Assembly (NCBI RefSeq): GCF_039532605.1
Contig: NZ_BAAARY010000005.1
Coordinates: 248,001 to 312,000, forward strand
From: Pilimelia columellifera
GTDB lineage: Bacteria; Actinomycetota; Actinomycetes; Mycobacteriales; Micromonosporaceae
Direction: 5' to 3'
Length of the DNA stretch: 64,000 bases
Shown: piece after piece, positions 42,743-51,282 of the stretch
Layout of the letters: the number at the start of each line of letters is the position of its first letter
Position numbering within the stretch: the stretch's first letter is position 1
Program-made: the position numbers and the translations under genes
Notes under the pieces: generated by a model
What the model saw: only the letters and a program-made list of their open reading frames with translations
Databases searched by the model: none
What the model was told of the DNA's origin: nothing

Positions 42743-44215
42743 GTGACCGAGGAGCGCACGGTGGACGAATCAGGTCAGCCCGCAGCGGGCCGCGCCCGGG
42801 CGGGCCACGTTGGCTGGGACCCGTCCGAGGACGGGCGGTCCGGCGTGCCTGGCGCCGGCGAGGTCATGGAGGTCAACGGCTACTGGCCGCCGTCGGACGG
42901 CCGCCCCCGCAACGGCAACACCCGGCCGGTCGACAATGGGCGGCCGTTGTCGACCGACCCCACCCGGTGGTGCGCGCCCCCGCCGTTCGGAGCGTCCAGC
43001 GCCCGGTCGTCCCACTCGACCGATAGCGCCGCCCGTCCGTCACCCAGCGGCGCGGCGCTCAACGGCAGCGTCGTGACGCCGGCCCCCGCCGCGGCGGTTC
43101 TCGTCGCGCCGGACGGATCGGCGGTGGTCCGTCCGGTTCTCCCGCACCGGGTACCGGCCTCGGCCGAGCCGGCCACCGCGCTCGCCGTCCCAGCCTCCCC
43201 GGCGCAGACCCCGGAGCTGGCCAGAATCGCCACCCACCTGCGTCGCGACGAGTTCCCCGCCACGCCCGGCGAGCGCCCTGAGGGGTTCGACGTCGACGCG
43301 GTCCTCACCGCCGTCCGCGGGGTCGCCGGGGTCCAGGACGCCTCGCTGCGCAGCACCGCCGCCGGAGCGCACAACCTGCGACTGGACCTCGCCGAGGGCG
43401 CCGACGCCGCTCACGTGAGCCGCGAGGTGGCCCGGTTGCTGCAGGAACGGTTGGGCCTGGCCGCGGCCCCCCGGTCGACCCTGCCACGGACGGCCGAGAC
43501 GGGGCCCCCGGCACAGGCGTGGATTCCGCAACAGGCCACGCCCGGCCGCCGCCCGGCCCACGCCGCCGCCGACACTGTGACCGCTGTGGACACCGTGGTC
43601 GCCGCCGATCCGGTCGCGGACGCCGTCGGGCCGGTGGCCAGAGTCGGCGCGGATAACGCCGCCGCGACGGCCCGCGCCGGGACCGACGAGCGCGGACGGC
43701 GCGGACGGCGCCGCGCCAACGACGACCCCGAGCCGCCGCCGGTCCTCGTCCGTCCGCCCGCGGAAGATGTGGCCGGGAGGCGGCAGAAGTCCGCCTGGTG
43801 CGCCGACGAGCGTCCGGGGCGGGTGCTCATCGAGCATGTGCGCGTCAGCTCGGCCGGGCAGGAAGCCACCGTGGAGGTGCGCCTGGGCGTCGGCCCCCGG
43901 ACGGCTACCGGGGTGGCCACCGGTCCGGCCGTCGACTCCTACATTCTGCGGCTGTGCGCCGTGGCCGCCGCGTCCGCCATCGGGGACCTGGTCGCCGAGG
44001 CACGTCCCGGCTCGGACCCTGGCCGTTGCTTTGTTGAGCACGTCACCACCGTCACCTTCGGCGCCTGCGAGGTTGCCGTCGTCGTGGTCCTGCTCGTCTG
44101 CGACGGCTGGGTGGAACAGCTCGCCGGCTCCGCGTTGGTCCTGGGCGACCCGCACCACGCCGCGGTTCGGGCCACCATGGCCGCGGTCAACCGCCTGCTG
44201 GACGCCCTCCTCTGA
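42743..44215 (+). CDS. Unknown actinobacterial protein with two conserved domains
   Basis: A 490-residue protein with no recognised family. The N-terminal 150 residues are low-complexity (Pro/Ser/Gly/Arg). Residues about 150-240 form a small alpha/beta unit (FDVDAVLTAVRGVAGVQDASL and VSREVARLLQERLGL), resembling an ACT-like or Asp23-like fold. A long Ala/Val/Thr-rich linker follows (240-345). The C-terminal domain (350-490) reads GRVLIEHVRVSSAGQEATVEVRLGVG and then alternates hydrophobic strands and helices up to AAVNRLLDALL. There are no TM helices or catalytic motifs. GTG 42743 is divergent from the TetR gene. Function is not known. Confidence 0.65.
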   Translation: MTEERTVDESGQPAAGRARAGHVGWDPSEDGRSGVPGAGEVMEVNGYWPPSDGRPRNGNTRPVDNGRPLSTDPTRWCAPPPFGASSARSSHSTDSAARPSPSGAALNGSVVTPAPAAAVLVAPDGSAVVRPVLPHRVPASAEPATALAVPASPAQTPELARIATHLRRDEFPATPGERPEGFDVDAVLTAVRGVAGVQDASLRSTAAGAHNLRLDLAEGADAAHVSREVARLLQERLGLAAAPRSTLPRTAETGPPAQAWIPQQATPGRRPAHAAADTVTAVDTVVAADPVADAVGPVARVGADNAAATARAGTDERGRRGRRRANDDPEPPPVLVRPPAEDVAGRRQKSAWCADERPGRVLIEHVRVSSAGQEATVEVRLGVGPRTATGVATGPAVDSYILRLCAVAAASAIGDLVAEARPGSDPGRCFVEHVTTVTFGACEVAVVVVLLVCDGWVEQLAGSALVLGDPHHAAVRATMAAVNRLLDALL

Positions 44216-44342
44216 CCCAGGGCAGCCGGGGCTTCCGGACCCGCGGCGGCACGTAGCCTGGAACCGCCGGCGGATCATCACCCGATGGCGGTACGCCGTT
44301 CGGGGCTCGGCGCCCCGCCGATCGTGGAAGGCTGAGTCAGCG

Positions 44343-45380
44343 ATGGTCACGCCCGCCCGCCCCCGCTCCCGCCCGGACTCGGTCGACCGACCGGTCCGAC
44401 AAGGCGCCGAGCCGCCGGACTGGCACGGCCCGACGCCGGCCGGCGGCGTCCCGCTCAGCGGGCGTCGCGAACATCAGCGGCCCCGGGCGTTGCGGGGCCG
44501 GCTCACCCCAGCGGGCCGGGCCGCCCTGGACGCGGCGGAGGCCGTCGAACATGTGGTCCGCCCGGGGGCGGGTGGCTCGTCGGCGATGCGCGACGCGCGC
44601 CGTCGGTTCGCGCTCCGCCGCCGGATGCTGACCCGCCGGCGGCGCTCACTTCTACTGCTGCTTCTGGTCCTGGCCGCCGGTCTCATCGTCGTCGATGTGG
44701 TGCGGGGGCCGGCGGAGAAGCCAGCCGGGCCGGGCGCCGGGACGGCGCCGGCGCCCGACCCGGTCAGCGAGCCGCCGTCGCCGGCCCAGACGGCCCCACG
44801 GGCGGCGGCTTTCCCCGGGAGCGGATCAGGACGTTTCGGCTGGGTCGGCCGCACCGGTCCGGTCCACGGTCGGGCTGGTCAACTGCTGCGGTACCGGGTG
44901 GCGGTGGAGCTCGGCGCGGGTCAGAACGGTCCGGAGTTCGCCGCCGAGGTCGGGCAGATCCTGGGCGACGCCCGCGGCTGGAGCGCCTCGCGCGTCTTCC
45001 GGTTCCAGCAGGTCAGCGCCGCTGTGCCGGCACAGTTCACGGTGTACCTGGCCACGCCGGCGACCTCGGAGCGGATGTGCGCCGCCGCTGGCCTGCGCAC
45101 CCAGCGGTACACCAACTGCCGCCTCGCTGGAAAGGTCATCATCAACATGGCCCGGTGGTGGCAGTCGGTGCCCGGCTACGGCGCACCGCTGGCGGAGTAC
45201 CGCGCCTACGCGGTCAACCACGAGGTGGGTCACCAGCTTGGCCGGGGCCACGAACGCTGCCCCGGCCGGGATCGACTCGCGCCGGTGATGCAGCAACAGA
45301 CGCTCGGCCTGGCCGGCTGCAAGGCCAACGCCTGGCCGTACTACCGGGGACGCCGGTACGCGGGCCCAGCGGTCGGCTGA
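44343..45380 (+). CDS. DUF3152 membrane-anchored metalloprotease-like protein
   Basis: A 345-residue protein: a basic, Pro-rich cytosolic N-terminus, one TM helix (102-120), then an extracellular DUF3152 domain (about 165-345). The sequence HEVGHQLGRGH at His293-His303 is the zinc-protease HExxHxxGxxH motif (metzincin-like), so a metal-dependent hydrolase is likely, although DUF3152 is uncharacterised. A TAGCCT hexamer at 44259-44264 could be its -10. The start ATG 44343 has a weak GGAAGG upstream. The cell-surface location suggests a role in envelope or substrate processing. Confidence 0.8.
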   Translation: MVTPARPRSRPDSVDRPVRQGAEPPDWHGPTPAGGVPLSGRREHQRPRALRGRLTPAGRAALDAAEAVEHVVRPGAGGSSAMRDARRRFALRRRMLTRRRRSLLLLLLVLAAGLIVVDVVRGPAEKPAGPGAGTAPAPDPVSEPPSPAQTAPRAAAFPGSGSGRFGWVGRTGPVHGRAGQLLRYRVAVELGAGQNGPEFAAEVGQILGDARGWSASRVFRFQQVSAAVPAQFTVYLATPATSERMCAAAGLRTQRYTNCRLAGKVIINMARWWQSVPGYGAPLAEYRAYAVNHEVGHQLGRGHERCPGRDRLAPVMQQQTLGLAGCKANAWPYYRGRRYAGPAVG

Positions 45381-45409
45381 CCGGGCCCGCAGGCGGAGCT
45401 GCCCGAACC

Positions 45410-45715
45410 GTGGACCCGGACGAGTACGTCGAGGCGGTGCTGTCGTTGGTGGAGCGCGTCCCCCCGGGATGCGTCGTCACCTACGGGGCGGTAGCGGACG
45501 CGCTCGCCGAGGCGTCCGGCCGTTGTTCAGCCCGGCAGGTCGGCACGATCATGGCCCGGCACGGCGGTGGCGTGCCGTGGCACCGGGTCGTCAACGCCGC
45601 CGGACGGGTGGCGCCCAGTCAGCCCGCCGAGGCCCGTCGCCGGCTGCTGGCCGAAGGCGTTCCGATGCGCGGCGAGGCCGTGGACCTGCGCCGCTGCGCC
45701 TGGCCGCCGTCGTAG
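45410..45715 (+). CDS. Alkyltransferase-like protein (ATL)
   Basis: A 101-residue protein similar to the DNA-binding domain of O6-methylguanine-DNA methyltransferase. YGAVADALAE, CSARQVGTIMA and PWHRVVNAAGRVAP are conserved, but the reactive Cys of PCHRV is replaced by Trp (PWHRV). Such alkyltransferase-like proteins bind alkylated DNA and recruit nucleotide excision repair instead of repairing it directly. GTG 45410 follows the DUF3152 gene by 29 bases and is probably cotranscribed. Confidence 0.85.
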   Translation: MDPDEYVEAVLSLVERVPPGCVVTYGAVADALAEASGRCSARQVGTIMARHGGGVPWHRVVNAAGRVAPSQPAEARRRLLAEGVPMRGEAVDLRRCAWPPS

Positions 45716-45737
45716 CAGCGTTGGGCGTCGGGGCCGG

Positions 45738-45743
45738 TAGGGT
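45738..45743 (+). promoter_or_regulatory. -10 hexamer before nuoB
   Basis: TAGGGT ends 7 nt before ATG 45751 and no Shine-Dalgarno sequence is visible, so nuoB may be leaderless. Confidence 0.35.
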
Positions 45744-45750
45744 GGCCGGC

Positions 45751-46302
45751 ATGGCGGGCTTGCCGGGCGTTCTGGGGGAGCCGATCCGGTTCGTGCTGAA
45801 CTGGGGTCGGCGCTACTCGCTGTGGGTCTTCAACTTCGGGTTGGCCTGCTGCGCGATCGAGTTCATCGCCAGCAGCATGGGCCGGCACGATTTCATGCGC
45901 CTCGGCGTCATTCCGTTCGCCCACGGGCCCCGGCAGGCCGACCTCATGGTCGTCTCGGGCACCGTCACCGACAAGATGGCCCCGGCCATCAAACGGCTGT
46001 ACGACCAGATGCCGGAGCCCAAGTACGTCATCTCGTTCGGCTCGTGCTCCAACTGCGGCGGTCCCTACTGGGACTCGTACTCGGTCACCAAGGGTGTTGA
46101 CCAGCTCATTCCCGTTGACGTCTACGTCCCTGGCTGCCCGCCGCGGCCTGAGGCCCTGCTCCACGGCATCCTGCGGCTCCAGGAGAAGATCGCCGCCGAG
46201 CAGGCCGGTCTGGGCGGCGTCGACCGGACCGACCCGCTCGCCGCGCCCGACGTCGCCGCCCTGACCGCCCCGCCGGTCCGGCCCCCGGCCGCCGATCGCT
46301 AA
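45751..46302 (+). CDS. nuoB: NADH-quinone oxidoreductase subunit B
   Basis: A 183-residue complex I subunit that holds the terminal iron-sulfur cluster N2 next to the quinone site. All four ligands are present: Cys33-Cys34 in LACCAIEF, Cys99 in GSCSNCGG and Cys129 in VPGCPPRP. The C-terminus is a short Pro/Ala tail. Start ATG 45751 as above. The genes usually flanking it, nuoA and nuoD, are absent from the window; nuoC and nuoH-N lie downstream after two unrelated genes. Confidence 0.93.
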   Translation: MAGLPGVLGEPIRFVLNWGRRYSLWVFNFGLACCAIEFIASSMGRHDFMRLGVIPFAHGPRQADLMVVSGTVTDKMAPAIKRLYDQMPEPKYVISFGSCSNCGGPYWDSYSVTKGVDQLIPVDVYVPGCPPRPEALLHGILRLQEKIAAEQAGLGGVDRTDPLAAPDVAALTAPPVRPPAADR

Positions 46303-46330
46303 CGCCGCAGCCCGGCTCCCGCCCGGGCGT

Positions 46331-46336
46331 TACGCT
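46331..46336 (+). promoter_or_regulatory. -10 hexamer of a likely leaderless gene
   Basis: TACGCT ends exactly 6 nt before ATG 46343; no Shine-Dalgarno sequence is present. Confidence 0.45.
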
Positions 46337-46342
46337 GCGCGC

Positions 46343-47656
46343 ATGACTGACGCCCGGCGGCGCTCCGGCGCCATCATCGAGGCCCTCACCACGGAGTTCG
46401 GCGAGCACATGGCCGCCGACCCCGCGGCGTTCCGCCGCAAGTTCCGCAAGATGGCGGCCTCGCCGTTCGCGTTCTACCGGGGCAGCGCCTGCCTGTTCTA
46501 CGCCGACCTCACCAGCGAGCACGCCGACGAGGCCTACCTCGACGAGCGCACCAGCCGGGTCTGGATCCACGGTGATCTGCACGCCGAGAACTTCGGCACG
46601 TACATGAACGATTCCGGCCAGCTCGTGTTCAACGTCAACGACTTCGACGAGGCGTATGTCGGCCCGTTCACCTGGGATCTCAAACGCTTCGCCGCCAGCG
46701 TCGCCCTGCTGGGGTTCGCCAAAGCGCTGTCGGACGACATCATCAGCGACCTCATCCGGCGGTTCGCCCGCGCCTACCTGTCCGAACTGCGGGCCATCGC
46801 GGCCGGCGGCGACGACGCGATCGGCTCGATCACCCTCGAAACGGCCACCGGTGTGCTGCGCCGGGTGCTCCAGAAGGCCCGACTCAACACCCGGGTATCG
46901 CTGCTGGCCGAGCAGACCACGATCGACAACTACGACCGACGGTTCTCGCTCAGCGACGGTGTCTTCGAGGTCGACGCCGGGGACCGCAAGAGGGTCATCG
47001 ACTCATTCGGCGGGTACCTGGGGACGCTGCCGCCCGGCTCGGCGCACCTGCGCCCGTTGTCAGCGCAGGTCAAGGATGTGGTGCTCCGTAAGGGCGTCGG
47101 GATCGGCTCGGCCGGGCTGCCGTCGTACAACCTGCTGCTGGAGGGCCACACCCAGGCGTTGGAGAACGACGTCGTCATCTACATGAAGCAGGCCCAGTCG
47201 CCGGCCGTCGCCCGGCATATCGTCGACTCCCGGGTCCGTGGCTACTTCCGGCACCAGGGGCACCGGACGGCGGAGTCGCAGCGGGCGTTGCAGGCGCACG
47301 CCGACCCGTGGTGCGGTTTCACGGAGTTCGACGGCGTCGGCCAGGTCGTCGCCGAGGTTTCCCCGTACGCGGCGGACCTGGACTGGTCGGACGTCAACGA
47401 GCCGGCCGATCTGGCCGGCGTCACCACTGACCTTGGTCGGGCGGTGGCCCGGATGCACTCCGTGGCGGACGACGAGTCCGCCCACGACCTCGTCGACTTC
47501 TCTACTGAGGAGGCGATCGCCACCGCCGTCGGCGGGGACGACGCCCGGTTCGTGGGCATGCTCGTCGACTTCTCGCACCGTTACGGGGCCCGCGCCCGCG
47601 ACGACCACCAGCTGTTCGTCGATCTGTTCCGCAACAACCGCCTGCCCGGGCTCTGA
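46343..47656 (+). CDS. DUF2252 protein (kinase-like fold)
   Basis: A 437-residue DUF2252 protein. It resembles small-molecule kinases: WIHGDLHAENFG is the catalytic-loop-type motif and NVNDFDEAY the metal-binding DFD motif. Family starts such as KMAASPFAFYRGSA and ends such as YGARARDDHQLFVDL are conserved. The substrate is unknown. It lies between nuoB and the acyltransferase gene, in the same orientation as the nuo genes, with its own -10 hexamer, so it may be expressed separately. Confidence 0.85.
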   Translation: MTDARRRSGAIIEALTTEFGEHMAADPAAFRRKFRKMAASPFAFYRGSACLFYADLTSEHADEAYLDERTSRVWIHGDLHAENFGTYMNDSGQLVFNVNDFDEAYVGPFTWDLKRFAASVALLGFAKALSDDIISDLIRRFARAYLSELRAIAAGGDDAIGSITLETATGVLRRVLQKARLNTRVSLLAEQTTIDNYDRRFSLSDGVFEVDAGDRKRVIDSFGGYLGTLPPGSAHLRPLSAQVKDVVLRKGVGIGSAGLPSYNLLLEGHTQALENDVVIYMKQAQSPAVARHIVDSRVRGYFRHQGHRTAESQRALQAHADPWCGFTEFDGVGQVVAEVSPYAADLDWSDVNEPADLAGVTTDLGRAVARMHSVADDESAHDLVDFSTEEAIATAVGGDDARFVGMLVDFSHRYGARARDDHQLFVDLFRNNRLPGL

Positions 47657-47851
47657 GCACCCACAGCCTCGGCGGCCATGTCGGTGGCCGGCCGACCGGG
47701 CGCCCATACTCACGTCGCTCCGCTCAGGCGCTGCTCGCCGCCGCGCGGGGAGACCACGCCGCGGAGTTGGCGCTCGGTGTCTCCGGCGCCGACACTGCGT
47801 TGCGGCGTCTCCAGGCAGCCATCAACCGCGCGTCGTAGGAGGACCGATGCC
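47657..47851. other. Short intergenic stretch with an orphan open frame
   Basis: Between the DUF2252 stop and the convergent acyltransferase gene. A plus-strand frame ends at 47838 with a gene-like C-terminus (residues ending RLQAAINRAS) but has no start codon after the DUF2252 stop. It could be a gene remnant; no terminator hairpin was found. Confidence 0.3.
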
Positions 47852-49192
47852 TCAGGCGCGGGCGCCGTGACGTTGGCGGGCAGGCAGCCGGGGCAGGTGA
47901 AGCAGCGCGAATCCGGACAGGGTGATCGCGACGGCGCCCAGGGCCGTGATCCTCACCCCGAGGAGGATCGCGGTGTGTCCGGAGACCGGCCCCGCCAGGC
48001 CGACCACGGACAGGCCGAGCACACCGACGGCGCCGAACGCCATGCCGATCGCGGCGGCAACGCCCGCACCCTGTCCGGCCAGGCCCCCGCCGGGCGCCCG
48101 CAGGGCGTCGAACCGTCGGAAGAGCAGCGTGAAGAGCGCGGTGACGACCAGTAGAGCGACGATCCAGACGGGTCGGGACAACCACCACGTCAGTGAGCCC
48201 ACCGGGGGGAGCAGATCGAACCGGATCGCCAGCCCCGCGACGACGAACAGCGCGGTGAGATGCCACAGGAACACCGTCATCGCCAGCCCGTTCGCCACGA
48301 TTACGGCGGTCCAGACCCGCGGCCGGTCCAGCCAGCGTTTCACCGGCGCGCGTAGCAGCAGCACCAGACCGATCAGCCACACGCCGTGGACGAACAGCGC
48401 CACCGTGGGCGGCGACATGTTCGACACCTTCGCCCCGGGCATTCCGACCATCGACACCGGGTACGGCCCGAACACCGTCAACCCCAGCACCGCCGTCAGG
48501 CCGCCGGCGGCCATGAGCGCGGCTGCGCGGCGGCCACCCCGCGTCAGGGTGCCGTCGGCGTAGGCGAAACCCAGCTGGTGCAGGGCCAGCCAGACGAGCA
48601 GCAGGTTCAGGCTGCCGACCGCGGGCAGGCCGAACCCCAGTCGCAGCACGTCGACCAGACCGGCCGCGCCGACCAGTCCCGCTGTCGCCCACAGCCCCCA
48701 CCGCTGGTGGAGCAGACGCATCGGCGGCGCCAGGGCCACGACGGCCAGGTAGACCCCGACGAACCACAGCGGCTGCGCCACCGTGCGCGCGGCCATCCGC
48801 AGCGCGCCCGTGTTCTGGCCGGCCAGGTCAATGGCGACCGCCGCCAGCAGCCACACGGCGACGAAGGCCGCCGTCGGCCGCAGCAGCCGGGTGGCCCGGC
48901 TCCGCACGAACGCTGTGTAGCCGTCATAACGGGAGGAACCCAGCGCGACGGCGTGCCCGAAGCCCCCGACGAAGAAGAACACCGGCATCACCTGTAACAG
49001 CCAGGTCACCGGCTGGAGCGCCGGAAGCGCTGCCAGCAGGTTGGTCGCCGTCACCGTGCCTCGGGCGTCGACCTCGATCACCGCCATGATCCAGTGGCCG
49101 AGCACCACGACGGCGAGCGAGGCGACCCGCAGCAGGTCCAGGTAGCGGTCCCGGCTCGCGGGCGTGGCGGCGGCCAGGGCGGTTGCGGTCAT
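47852..49192 (-). CDS. Acyltransferase 3 family membrane protein (OafA-like)
   Basis: A 446-residue integral membrane protein with about ten TM helices. It begins RDRYLDLLRVASLAVVVLGHWIM, where the conserved Arg and His residues of Acyl_transf_3 enzymes sit, and continues with FFFVGGFGHA. Such enzymes O-acylate sugars, lipids or antibiotics in the membrane. ATG 49192 has GAAGG about 8 nt upstream. It is the only minus-strand gene in the nuo region and splits nuoB/DUF2252 from nuoC. Confidence 0.8.
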   Translation of the reverse strand: MTATALAAATPASRDRYLDLLRVASLAVVVLGHWIMAVIEVDARGTVTATNLLAALPALQPVTWLLQVMPVFFFVGGFGHAVALGSSRYDGYTAFVRSRATRLLRPTAAFVAVWLLAAVAIDLAGQNTGALRMAARTVAQPLWFVGVYLAVVALAPPMRLLHQRWGLWATAGLVGAAGLVDVLRLGFGLPAVGSLNLLLVWLALHQLGFAYADGTLTRGGRRAAALMAAGGLTAVLGLTVFGPYPVSMVGMPGAKVSNMSPPTVALFVHGVWLIGLVLLLRAPVKRWLDRPRVWTAVIVANGLAMTVFLWHLTALFVVAGLAIRFDLLPPVGSLTWWLSRPVWIVALLVVTALFTLLFRRFDALRAPGGGLAGQGAGVAAAIGMAFGAVGVLGLSVVGLAGPVSGHTAILLGVRITALGAVAITLSGFALLHLPRLPARQRHGARA

Positions 49193-49645
49193 AGCCTCTA
49201 CCTTCGGGAATCCCTGCCAGAACCGCATGAGCCCCGGTACTCACCACGTCGACTACGGGAGAGCGCAGAAGCGATGGATCACCAGGCCCGGTGACCCCGG
49301 CGGCCCGGCCCGGCCCAGCGGGCGCCGCGGCCCGGTCCCGCCCAGCGGGCGGCAGGAGTGGTGAGCCGCGGGGTGGGCACAGTGTCGAGTCGGTATGGCA
49401 CAGTTGTCCTCTCGTCGTCCTGATAGGTCTGACCGGGCGCGCCCGGCGCCAGGCGCGCACAGCAAAGCTTTGGAACCGCTCTGGGCGGGGCCGCCCGGGT
49501 GCTGCCCGGACGTCCCCGACTGGTGTTGATTCTTCCGTCCCGGTACGACATTCCGGCCGTCCCCGGTCACGGAGAATGACGCGTCAGCGCGGCGGAAGGT
49601 TGCGCCGCGAACGCCCCGGACCTTCCGCTGCTTAGGATCAGGCCC
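49193..49645. other. Divergent intergenic region with hairpin before nuoC
   Basis: No gene is supported in these 453 bases. GCGGAAGG (49592-49599) and CCTTCCGC (49621-49628) form an 8-bp stem right before the -10-like TAGGAT. A CCCAGCGGGCG motif is present twice (49315-49325 and 49341-49351 approximately). The region should hold promoters for both the acyltransferase and nuoC. Confidence 0.4.
49633..49638 (+). promoter_or_regulatory. -10 hexamer before nuoC
   Basis: TAGGAT ends 7 nt before ATG 49646, suggesting a leaderless or nearly leaderless nuoC mRNA; the hairpin at 49592-49628 covers the -35 area. Confidence 0.4.
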
Positions 49646-50245
49646 ATGACTGCCCAGGAGATCGGCGAACGGCTGGCGTCCCTCATCGAGGGCGCCTCGA
49701 CGAGCGTCTCCGGAGGGCAGACGTTCGCTCGCGCCGTCGTCGACGTGCCCGCCGAGCGTTGGGCGGACGCGCTGCGCGCGGTCCGCGATGACCCCGAGCT
49801 GTCCGGTGACTTCTTCGACTGGCTCAGCGCCGTCGATGAGGGCGCCGAGGGGCTCGCCCTGGTCGCGCACCTGTGGTCCACCCGCCGCCGGCACGGCCTG
49901 CTGGTGCGGACCACGACGCCGGTCGGCTCACCGGTCGTCGACTCGGTGGTGACGATCTACCCGGGCGCCGCCTGGCACGAGCGGGAGACCCACGAGATGT
50001 TCGGGTTCGACTTCCGCGGGCACCCGGGCGGGCTGCGGCCGTTGCTGCTGCCGCCGGAGTTCGAGGGGCAGCCGATGCGCAAGGACTTCGTGTTGGCCTC
50101 GCGGGTCGTCAAGACATGGCCCGGCGCCAAGGAGCCGGGCGAGTCCGAGGGCGGGGCGCCGTCCCGCCGGGCCCCGGCCCGCCCGCCGGGCGTCCCCGAC
50201 CCGGCGCTGTGGGGGCCGGCGGCCCGACCGGCCGGGGAGAGCTGA
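49646..50245 (+). CDS. nuoC: NADH-quinone oxidoreductase subunit C
   Basis: A 199-residue complex I 30-kDa subunit, part of the quinone-binding connecting module. The signature ERETHEMFGFDFRGHPG is intact, followed by LLLPPEFEGQPMRKDFVL. A Pro/Arg-rich tail of about 35 residues is added. In complete clusters nuoD follows nuoC; here nuoH follows directly with a one-base overlap (TGATG). Confidence 0.93.
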   Translation: MTAQEIGERLASLIEGASTSVSGGQTFARAVVDVPAERWADALRAVRDDPELSGDFFDWLSAVDEGAEGLALVAHLWSTRRRHGLLVRTTTPVGSPVVDSVVTIYPGAAWHERETHEMFGFDFRGHPGGLRPLLLPPEFEGQPMRKDFVLASRVVKTWPGAKEPGESEGGAPSRRAPARPPGVPDPALWGPAARPAGES

Positions 50246-51204
50246 TGCCGACCTGGGCCGAGCTGGCGTTACGGGTCGGCGCGGTGTTCGTGGCGTTCCT
50301 GACTCTGCCGCTGATCGTCGGGCAGACCGAACACAAGGTCATGGCGCACATGCAGGCCCGGCTCGGGCCGATGTACGCCGGCGGGTTCCACGGCTGGGCG
50401 CAGCTCCTCGCCGACGGCGTGAAGTTCGCGCAGAAGGAGGACCTCACCCCACGCGGGGCGGACCGTCCGGTGTTCCGGCTCGCGCCCGCGGTTGCCCTGC
50501 TGCCGTACCTGCTGGTCCTGCTCGTGATCCCGCTGGGCCCGGGCGACCTGGTGGCCCAGCCGCTGGACATCGGACTGTTCTTCGTCCTGGCCGTCCTCGG
50601 CCTCGGCGTGGTGTCGCTGCTCATGGCCGCGTGGTCGTCGGCGAACAAGTACAGCCTCATCGGCGGGCTGCGCGGCGCGGCGCAGCTGCTCGGGTACGAG
50701 CTGCCGCTGGTCCTGGCGGCCGCGTCCGTGGCGATGGCCGCCGGCACCCTTTCCCTGACCGGGATCATCGAGGCGTGGCGCCCCTGGTGGCTGCTGTGGC
50801 AGCTGCCCGCGCTGGCGGTGTTCTTCGTCGCCGGGCTGGCCGAGATCCGCCGCCCGCCGTTCGACATGCCGATCGCCGACTCCGAGCTGGTGTTCGGCTA
50901 CCTCACCGAGTACACCGGGCTTCGGTTCGCGCTGTTCCTGTTGGCCGAGTACGTGGGAATCGTGGTCATCGCGGCGCTGACGGTGGTGCTGTTCCTCGGG
51001 GGCTGGAAGGGCCCGTTCGCGGATGCCGAGCTGGGGTGGCTGTGGACGTTGCTCAAGGTGTTCGCCGTCAGCTTCGTGATCATCTGGGTGCGGGTGGCCT
51101 TCCCGCGCCTGCGCGAGGACCAGCTCCAGCGACTGTGCTGGCTGGGTCTGGTCCCGGTCGCGCTCGGCCAGCTCGTGCTGACCGCCGGCGTCGTGGTGGC
51201 CTGA
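50245..51204 (+). CDS. nuoH: NADH-quinone oxidoreductase subunit H
   Basis: A 319-residue membrane subunit that connects the hydrophilic arm to the membrane arm and forms part of the quinone chamber. It has about eight TM helices and the conserved stretches QTEHKVMAHMQARLGP, LADGVKFAQKED, GLRGAAQLLGYELPL, AEIRRPPFDMPIADSELVFGY and TEYTG. ATG 50245 overlaps the nuoC stop. Confidence 0.95.
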   Translation: MPTWAELALRVGAVFVAFLTLPLIVGQTEHKVMAHMQARLGPMYAGGFHGWAQLLADGVKFAQKEDLTPRGADRPVFRLAPAVALLPYLLVLLVIPLGPGDLVAQPLDIGLFFVLAVLGLGVVSLLMAAWSSANKYSLIGGLRGAAQLLGYELPLVLAAASVAMAAGTLSLTGIIEAWRPWWLLWQLPALAVFFVAGLAEIRRPPFDMPIADSELVFGYLTEYTGLRFALFLLAEYVGIVVIAALTVVLFLGGWKGPFADAELGWLWTLLKVFAVSFVIIWVRVAFPRLREDQLQRLCWLGLVPVALGQLVLTAGVVVA

Positions 51205-51282
51205 CCGCCGCCCGCCCCCCGGGCCGCGCCGATCGGACGGGGGCGCTCGCGCTGGACCCCGCCGACACGGCAGGATGCCACC

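Noticed and set aside
47657..47838. Small gene ending in RLQAAINRAS
   Set aside because: The frame has no start codon between the DUF2252 stop and its end and no ribosome binding site; at most a remnant.
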